A stretch of DNA of 64,000 bases. Origin: Gammaproteobacteria bacterium (GTDB lineage: Bacteria > Pseudomonadota > Gammaproteobacteria > Chromatiales > Chromatiaceae). Under the pieces are notes generated by a model. The model made no database searches. It had not been told where the DNA came from and saw only the letters and a list, made by a program, of their open reading frames with translations. The DNA lies in the NCBI GenBank assembly GCA_030148485.1, contig JASBTJ010000053.1, forward strand, positions 62,001 through 126,000. Reading direction: 5' to 3'. Of this stretch, positions 58,687 through 64,000 are shown in pieces; position 1 is the stretch's first letter, and each line of letters opens with the position of its first letter. The position numbers were made by a program, and so were the translations under genes.

Positions 58687-60108
58687 CTAAAACATCCGCG
58701 TCGTCAGCACCAGTCCAATACGGTGTTCGGTAAAATCCACCGCGGCGTTGTCGCCCGTGCGTTCCACCCGCGACAGATCCAGTGCCAGCCGCGTGTTACG
58801 CCCCAGCGATTTCGACGCGCCAAGGGAATAGCGCAGATATTCGCTGTCGCCGGACAAATCGGATTGGATATCCTGATAGCTCAGGCTGGCGTTGCCGGTG
58901 ATCCCACCGCCCATCTGGCGCCTGACCAACAGCCTCACAGTCGTGATGTCCTGCACACGCCGGGTAATCTCGTAGTCGCGCTGCTGGAGCCTGCCGGTGA
59001 GCGTTACCGTGGTGCGATTCCCATTCAGGCTCAGGCGACCGCCGACGCTGGTATTGAGATAATCCTCGGCCACGGTGCCATTCAGCGCAATGATCTGGTC
59101 GGGGTCCAACTGGGCGAGTTGTTCCGGGGTCAACACGTCGGCAAAATCGGCCGTGGTGTAGTTCAACAACACTGCGCTGCGCGTATTGGTGATCTCTCGT
59201 CGGGTATCCAAAGACCAACTGACACGTTTGAGCTGATGGCGCACCTCAATCCGCCAGAAGGTACCGAAGTATTGTCGTCCCGCTTCAGCCTCGACGGACA
59301 AGCGCGGGTTCGGCGTCCAATATAGCGTACCCGCGTAAGTCGCGCCGGAGGTCGAGGAACGGGATGTACTAACATCGTAGTTCTGGTAGCCGATCTGGCC
59401 GCCCACACGCCAACTGCGGTCGAGCCGATACCCCAAGGTGGCATCGACGCGATCGCGGCGATCGTCACGGGTGTCGTAGCTCGTTGCCCGGTGGGACGCG
59501 CCCAACGACCAGGGCAAGCGTCCGAAGCTGTTGCCACTGGCCAAGGTCACGCTGGCGGAATAGGCAGTGGAATTGATCGCGCCTGCACCGGAAGCACCCT
59601 GCACCGTATCGACGCCGACGCGTCCCAAGAGGATCGCGTCCCGCCCAAAGCGATGCTGCGCATAGGGAGACAATGAAAATCCGTAGGTTTGGCGGGTATT
59701 TCGGTCGTTGGCTATATCGCCACCGTCACCATTGGCCACACCGGAGGTATCGACCATACGGGCGGACGCGGCCGCATCCATGAATAAGCGGTGCTTGATC
59801 AGCGTGCTGTTCAGGTCGGCGCGCAGGGTCTGATTGATACCTCCTCCCGGTGCATCGCTTCCGAACGCGGTGTGCAGTACCGGGGCATAGGACAACTGCC
59901 CGTTGAGCCGCGCCCCACGCCCTATCAGGCCGATACGAGGGGTGACCGAAACCACAGCGCCGCTGCTGCCGTTTTCCCGTTGCGAAACGTTGTCGGTGAG
60001 ATAGGTCTTCAGACGAATGCTGTTGCTGGTCTCCCAGTCGCCGGCAAGCGCCGCACCAGGTAAAACCGCAACCATCAGGAAGGCAGATTTCAAACCCGCG
60101 TGAGACAT
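58687..60108 (-). CDS. Outer-membrane beta-barrel protein of the XrtA locus
   Basis: The 473-residue exported protein has a signal peptide (SHAGLKSAFLMVAVLPGAALA) and a repeated pattern of amphipathic strands ending in EHRIGLVLTTRMF, whose terminal Phe is the usual BAM signal. It corresponds to the PEP-CTERM-locus surface barrel family and likely forms the outer-membrane passage for the polysaccharide. ATG 60108 follows AGGGA at nine bases; a GTG seven codons upstream is less likely. Confidence 0.85.
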   Translation of the reverse strand: MSHAGLKSAFLMVAVLPGAALAGDWETSNSIRLKTYLTDNVSQRENGSSGAVVSVTPRIGLIGRGARLNGQLSYAPVLHTAFGSDAPGGGINQTLRADLNSTLIKHRLFMDAAASARMVDTSGVANGDGGDIANDRNTRQTYGFSLSPYAQHRFGRDAILLGRVGVDTVQGASGAGAINSTAYSASVTLASGNSFGRLPWSLGASHRATSYDTRDDRRDRVDATLGYRLDRSWRVGGQIGYQNYDVSTSRSSTSGATYAGTLYWTPNPRLSVEAEAGRQYFGTFWRIEVRHQLKRVSWSLDTRREITNTRSAVLLNYTTADFADVLTPEQLAQLDPDQIIALNGTVAEDYLNTSVGGRLSLNGNRTTVTLTGRLQQRDYEITRRVQDITTVRLLVRRQMGGGITGNASLSYQDIQSDLSGDSEYLRYSLGASKSLGRNTRLALDLSRVERTGDNAAVDFTEHRIGLVLTTRMF

Positions 60109-60134
60109 GCGTTCATTTCCCTGTGACACGACAC

Positions 60135-61223
60135 TCAGTTGTCGCCCTGGCCGTATCCATAGCCATAGCCGTATCCATATCCGTAGCGATACCCGTAGCC
60201 GTAACCGTAGCCCCCAAGGAACAGATCCGGCTTACACTTGTTCAGAATCAACGAGACGTTGTCCGTGTTCGCCAACTGATTGAGGGCGTCCTTGACCAGA
60301 TATTGCGGCGTCACCGTGGATTCGACCACGAGACAGATCTGGCCCATTTGCTGCGCCAGCACACTGGCTTCGCTGGTGGCGAGCAGCGGCGGCGAATCAA
60401 ATAGCACCACCCGATCCGGGTAGCGAAGCGCCAATTCGTCAAGCAACGCCCGCATATTGTTGCTGGCCAACAACTCCGTGGAACGCCGATGCCGTCGACC
60501 GGCCGGCAGCACGGTCAACTTGGGCACGTCGGTGCGCAACAACAGGTCTTTCAGGTCCAGATCATCCTGGATCAAGCGGTCGGTAAGGCCAGGACGGTTG
60601 TTGACGTTCAGCACGCGTGATAGACCCGGTTTGGCCAGGTCGGCGTCAACCAACAGCACGGTGCGGTCCATCTCCATGGCAATGGAGATCGCCAGATTCA
60701 ACGAGGTGAAGGTCTTGCCCTCACCCTCCACCGAGCTGGTACACATGATCAGGTTACGGTGTGCGACCGTGGAACCGACACCGGAGAACGCGCGCGTGAG
60801 CAACGGACGCTTGATCATCCGATACTCTTCCGCACTCCGGCTACGCTCGGCGTCGGGTGTCAGCACACCTTCCCGGGCCAGATTGCTGATCGCTATCACA
60901 TGCTCGTTGGTCAGATCGTCATCCGGATCGCCTCCTGTCTGCGGGGGGATATCCGGCTCCATCCGGCCCAACGGCTGGGGCTCAACACGGGCGGCTTCGA
61001 CCGCCGCGACGGAGTCCGTCGCGGGCGTCGATTGCGGGTCCACGGGCTTCTCGACGGAGACCGGCGGTGGCGCGGCATGATTCACCGACTCGACGGCGCC
61101 GGCGACGGCGGACTGCGCCTCGGCATTGTCCACCGTTTCATTCGAGACCGGCGCGGCGGAAGCCGGATCACCCGGTTTCTTATCTCCCAACAGCTTTTCG
61201 ACGGCTTTTTCGATGATATTCAC
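60135..61223 (-). CDS. Exopolysaccharide tyrosine autokinase (BY-kinase)
   Basis: The 362-residue cytoplasmic BY-kinase has a Pro/Ala/Val-rich N-terminal region (about 1-130), Walker A SSVEGEGKTFTSLNLA, Walker A' VLLVDADLAKPGLS and Walker B VVLFDSPPLL. The C-terminus is an unusually regular Gly-Tyr run with ten tyrosines. BY-kinases cycle phosphorylation on such tails to control polymer length with the Wzz partner encoded next. It has no fused membrane domain. Confidence 0.92.
   Translation of the reverse strand: MNIIEKAVEKLLGDKKPGDPASAAPVSNETVDNAEAQSAVAGAVESVNHAAPPPVSVEKPVDPQSTPATDSVAAVEAARVEPQPLGRMEPDIPPQTGGDPDDDLTNEHVIAISNLAREGVLTPDAERSRSAEEYRMIKRPLLTRAFSGVGSTVAHRNLIMCTSSVEGEGKTFTSLNLAISIAMEMDRTVLLVDADLAKPGLSRVLNVNNRPGLTDRLIQDDLDLKDLLLRTDVPKLTVLPAGRRHRRSTELLASNNMRALLDELALRYPDRVVLFDSPPLLATSEASVLAQQMGQICLVVESTVTPQYLVKDALNQLANTDNVSLILNKCKPDLFLGGYGYGYGYRYGYGYGYGYGYGQGDN
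60138..60215 (-). repeat. Gly-Tyr low-complexity coding tail of the tyrosine autokinase
   Basis: The last 26 codons encode two glycines, then ten tyrosines alternating with glycine and one arginine, then QGDN. Codons vary among TAC/TAT and GGC/GGA/GGT/GGG, so the pattern is selected at the protein level rather than recent slippage alone. Confidence 0.9.
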
Positions 61224-61224
61224 G

Positions 61225-62817
61225 TCAAGTCAGCTCCAGGGACTTGGCAAGCCGCGGCAGCAGGTCGATGTCCAACTGGTACAGTGCCAGCACCGCGCCG
61301 AAGATCAACACCAAACCGGTCAGCGAAAACACGAAACTGACGTTTCGGACCTTGCGGGCGCGGATCTGATCCGGCGTCCAAACCATGTTCACACTGCCGA
61401 GCACCGGTAGGCCGAGGACATCGTTCATCACCTGCCGCTCGTCGAAGGTCGGGCGAATCTGGGACATCACGAACGCGACCACGAAGCCGGCGCCCAAGCC
61501 AACCAGCAACACCAGGGTGCTGAAGAACACCCGGTTGGGGCCTGCCGGCTTGCTGGGCGCCCGGGGCGGGTCGATAACCCGGAATTGCACGGTATCGCTG
61601 CTGGTATCGGCCTTGCGGGCCAGCTTCGCCGATTCCAGCCTGCTAACCAGCGAATCGTGATTCTTTTTGAGCACCTGGTAATCGCGGGTCATCTGGCGCT
61701 GCTCGGCCTCCACGCGCAGCACCTTCTCGATATCGTCCGTCAGTCCCTTCGCCCGGGTGTCGTATTCCTCCACCAACACCTTCTTGGCGGCAATCTCGGT
61801 TTCCGCTTCTGCAAGCGAGATCCGCATCTGCTGGACGTAAGCGCTTTCCTGGGTATTGGAATACTCGGGCAGCTTTTCCAACTCCTTACGGGCCGCGGCA
61901 ATCTCCTGACGTCGCTGACGCTTGAGATCATTGATCATGGCGCGAGTGGTGACCACATCCGGATGCTTGTCGGTATAACGGAACAGCAGATCGTCCAGCC
62001 GTTTTTCCGCGGCGCTGATCCGCCCATCGATCTGCGAGGTGTCGACCTGCACGTCACGCGCTTGCGGCCCGACGCCGAAGCTGGGCTGCTCACCGCCGAT
62101 CTGGGCCTGCAGGGTCGCGGCGCGATCCTCGGCAACCTTCAGATCCAAGGCGGCCTGTTCGCGTTGCGCCTTGAAATTGCGGATACGTTCGTAATAACCG
62201 CCGGTCTCGTTGGGCAGATAGCCGAGATTGCGCTGTTTGAAGCGGGTCATGTTCTCCTCCATGTCCCGCATGCGACGCTCGTAGTCGGCGATTTGCTGCT
62301 CGAGAAACTGGGTTGCCGAGTCCTGGTCTTTGCGCACCTCGCCCAGGTTGCTTTCCATGAACAGTGTGAGCAGCGACTTGACCACCAGTTTGGCGATCTC
62401 CGGGGATTCGTCCCGGTACGAGATGGTGTAGAGGTTTTCCCGGCGCGTACCACGCAAGGAAATCTTGCTGCGAAGGGAGCTGATCATCTCTTCCTTCTGG
62501 GCCTCAGTCTGCGCCTTCAGGTCCAGGTCGGTCATGCGCAGGACCTTTTCCAGATTCGGCTGACTGAGCAAGGTCCGGGTCATCAACAAGACCTTGCGGT
62601 CAGTATCCCCGGTGCTGATGGTCAAGCCACGCAGGAACGGGGCAAGAACGGATTGGGTGTCCACGTAGACCCGCGCTGATGCCTGATACTGATCCGGCAT
62701 GCGCGCCACGATGATCCAACCGGCCAGGCAGATCACCCAGGCAATACCCAACATCCACCAGCGGTATTGCCAGATGCCCCTGGCATACCGCATCAACTGA
62801 ACCATTACGTCATGCAT
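61225..62817 (-). CDS. Wzz-type polysaccharide chain-length determinant of the XrtA locus
   Basis: This 530-residue inner-membrane protein has two membrane helices (about 20-40 and 430-450) flanking a long periplasmic region with predicted coiled coils (about 160-390; DYERRMRDMEENMTRFKQ), plus a second C-terminal helix near 505-522. It sets polymer length and, with the BY-kinase encoded one base downstream, forms the export co-polymerase. Confidence 0.93.
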   Translation of the reverse strand: MHDVMVQLMRYARGIWQYRWWMLGIAWVICLAGWIIVARMPDQYQASARVYVDTQSVLAPFLRGLTISTGDTDRKVLLMTRTLLSQPNLEKVLRMTDLDLKAQTEAQKEEMISSLRSKISLRGTRRENLYTISYRDESPEIAKLVVKSLLTLFMESNLGEVRKDQDSATQFLEQQIADYERRMRDMEENMTRFKQRNLGYLPNETGGYYERIRNFKAQREQAALDLKVAEDRAATLQAQIGGEQPSFGVGPQARDVQVDTSQIDGRISAAEKRLDDLLFRYTDKHPDVVTTRAMINDLKRQRRQEIAAARKELEKLPEYSNTQESAYVQQMRISLAEAETEIAAKKVLVEEYDTRAKGLTDDIEKVLRVEAEQRQMTRDYQVLKKNHDSLVSRLESAKLARKADTSSDTVQFRVIDPPRAPSKPAGPNRVFFSTLVLLVGLGAGFVVAFVMSQIRPTFDERQVMNDVLGLPVLGSVNMVWTPDQIRARKVRNVSFVFSLTGLVLIFGAVLALYQLDIDLLPRLAKSLELT

Positions 62818-62829
62818 AGCTCGGGTCGC

Positions 62830-63477
62830 TTAGAACCATGCTTCGGGGATGATCAGGATATCTCCTGGCTGCATGTCCACATTGGCCGTGATGTCGCCAT
62901 CACGGATGAGGCTGTCGAGCCGCACCCGGTATTCCTTCTGGGCACCGTCTTCGACTCGTACGAGGGTGGCCTGATCGCCATCGGCAAACTTGGTAAGACC
63001 GCCGACGGCGACCATGACATCAAGCAGGGTCATCGCGTCACGATACAGTAGCGCCTTCGGCGTCGAGGCCTCACCCACCACACGGATCTGCTGGGTATAG
63101 GTGCCTGCAAACCCGGCGACGATCACGGTGACCAACGGATCGCGCAGATAAACCCCGAGTTTCTCTTCGATATCCCGCGCCAACTCGCTCGGTGTCTTGC
63201 CGGCGGCCGGCAATTCCTCGAGCAAGGGCGCCGACAACAGTCCGTCGGGCCGGACCGGTACCGTTGTCGACACATCCGGGTTTCGCCAGACGAAGATCTG
63301 CACCGAGTCGCCTGGGGCGATTCGATAGCGGGTCGTGTAATGGGCTTCGCCGGTGGCGGTCTGTAGTTGCGGACGCGCGTCCTGGGTATGAACGCAGCCG
63401 ATGGTGGCAAGCGCGACAGCGCCTGCGGCTATCAGTCGGCCCATCCTGGTTACCGACACGAGTATGTTCCGGTTCAT
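62830..63477 (-). CDS. Polysaccharide export lipoprotein (Wza/XrtA type)
   Basis: The 215-residue lipoprotein has a lipobox (LATIGC), a Poly_export domain (YRIAPGDSVQIFVWRNPDVSTTVPVRPDGLLSAPLLEE) and a SLBB domain (RVVGEASTPKALLYRDAMTLLDVMVAVGG). It would form the periplasmic/outer-membrane export channel. It is the first gene of the XrtA locus and is divergent from cysZ; ATG 63477 starts the signal peptide. Confidence 0.93.
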   Translation of the reverse strand: MNRNILVSVTRMGRLIAAGAVALATIGCVHTQDARPQLQTATGEAHYTTRYRIAPGDSVQIFVWRNPDVSTTVPVRPDGLLSAPLLEELPAAGKTPSELARDIEEKLGVYLRDPLVTVIVAGFAGTYTQQIRVVGEASTPKALLYRDAMTLLDVMVAVGGLTKFADGDQATLVRVEDGAQKEYRVRLDSLIRDGDITANVDMQPGDILIIPEAWF

Positions 63478-63621
63478 TGTTCTCTGTCTTTCCTTAGGTT
63501 GAGACGTGCCCGCCGGCGGCACGACGCCTGGGATTCTACTGAAATCTGCGCCAAAATGCCTTCGATTCCCACGCCGGCCCCGAACGACCTGCGGCCCCAT
63601 CATCCCACAGAGCCTTCCACA

Positions 63622-64000
63622 ATGCTGCACGCATTCGTATTACCGTATCAAGCGTTATCGAAACTGACACATCCGGCGTTGCGTCGTTTCGTGCTGATAC
63701 CGCTGCTGATCAACATAGCCCTGTTCTCGCTGGCGATCTGGGCAACGCTGCACTACTTCGAGAACGTACTGGACAGCTTTCTGCCTGCCGACAGCTGGCT
63801 CGACTGGCTACGGTGGCTGGTGTGGCCCTTGTTCGCCGTGGCCTGGGCGATCACTGTTTTCTATTTGTTCACCGTAACGGCGAACCTTATCGGTGCGCCA
63901 TTCAACGGCATTTTGGCGGCCCGCGCTGAGTTGCTGATCACAGGTCGAACACCGCCGGAAACACCCCAGTCCGGCGTCCGAGCGATCCCTGCCGCGCTGA
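63622..64000 (+). CDS. cysZ: CysZ/EI24-type membrane protein (partial, 3' end outside window)
   Basis: At least 126 residues are visible before the window ends. The start MLHAFVLPYQALSKLTHPALRRFVLIPLLIN and the later LFTVTANLIGAPFNGILAAR segment match CysZ, the sulfate-uptake membrane protein of the EI24 family. Two membrane spans are visible at about 22-44 and 65-90. No in-frame start improves on ATG 63622. Confidence 0.85.
   Translation, partial: MLHAFVLPYQALSKLTHPALRRFVLIPLLINIALFSLAIWATLHYFENVLDSFLPADSWLDWLRWLVWPLFAVAWAITVFYLFTVTANLIGAPFNGILAARAELLITGRTPPETPQSGVRAIPAAL

Noticed and set aside
60138-60215. Short tandem repeats that could be mistaken for a CRISPR-like array
   Set aside because: They are in-frame Gly-Tyr codons at the end of a kinase gene, with no spacer structure.
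1-64000. tRNA, rRNA, transposase, integrase, phage or CRISPR features
   Set aside because: None was recognisable by eye on either strand; a tRNAscan or repeat search could not be run.

Overview
The window is GC-rich, gene-dense bacterial chromosome. It carries an almost uninterrupted set of gammaproteobacterial housekeeping operons: fatty-acid cluster, lepA-lepB-rnc-era-recO-pdxJ, rpoE-mucABCD next to nadB, and rlmD/cysM/barA. The order resembles Pseudomonas and purple-sulfur/Chromatiales-type gammaproteobacteria. An exosortase-A (XrtA) exopolysaccharide locus, a Na+-type oxaloacetate decarboxylase and a CHASE2 cyclase point to an environmental, biofilm-forming organism. I cannot name the genus. 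I saw no tRNA, rRNA, CRISPR array, transposase or phage gene.

Layout. 1-1385: trkH, entering the window from the left and interrupted by an in-frame amber codon. 1650-8803: a putative cyclic-nucleotide signalling neighbourhood with a Crp-type regulator carrying a canonical cyclic-nucleotide pocket, a small exported protein, a CHASE2/class III nucleotide cyclase with unusual substrate-specifying residues, a lipoprotein, and a 1096-residue FecR-TPR-beta-barrel fusion. 9284-11665: a nagZ-hpt-methylthioinosine phosphorylase operon. 11727-12119: a lone periplasmic FliL-like protein. 12097-16251: an operon of a CYTH protein, a peptide-binding lipoprotein, a leaderless YkuD protein and two permeases, with no ATPase; it may recycle murein peptides. 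16254-19218: rlmD, a PolB-exonuclease homologue that has lost most catalytic acids, and cysM. 19332-25043: a TonB receptor, a periplasmic binding protein and a BarA/GacS-type hybrid kinase, apparently an outer membrane-to-kinase relay. 25181-31282: pdxJ, recO, era, rnc, a DUF4845 protein, lepB and lepA. 31353-35632: a glutaredoxin-like protein and the envelope-stress operon rpoE-mucA-mucB-mucC-mucD (reading leftwards), with a candidate sigma-E autoregulatory promoter. 35901-37526: nadB, divergent. 37499-48985: ygfX, tatD, pilZ, holB, tmk, mltG, pabC, fabF, acpP, fabG, fabD, fabH, plsX, rpmF and yceD, all leftward. 49063-52251: oadGAB, inserted between yceD and yceF/maf. 53031-63477: the XrtA exopolysaccharide locus. 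63622-64000: the start of cysZ.

How the parts work together. The fab cluster, plsX, acpP and lepB/mltG/mucD serve envelope synthesis and quality control. nagZ and the YkuD/permease operon plausibly serve peptidoglycan recycling. The XrtA locus builds and exports a surface polysaccharide. Two candidate sensory circuits stand out: the CHASE2 cyclase with its Crp-type regulator and FecR-TPR-barrel neighbour, and the TonB receptor-binding protein-BarA relay. All functional calls rest on reading motifs and gene order by eye; no database search was run.
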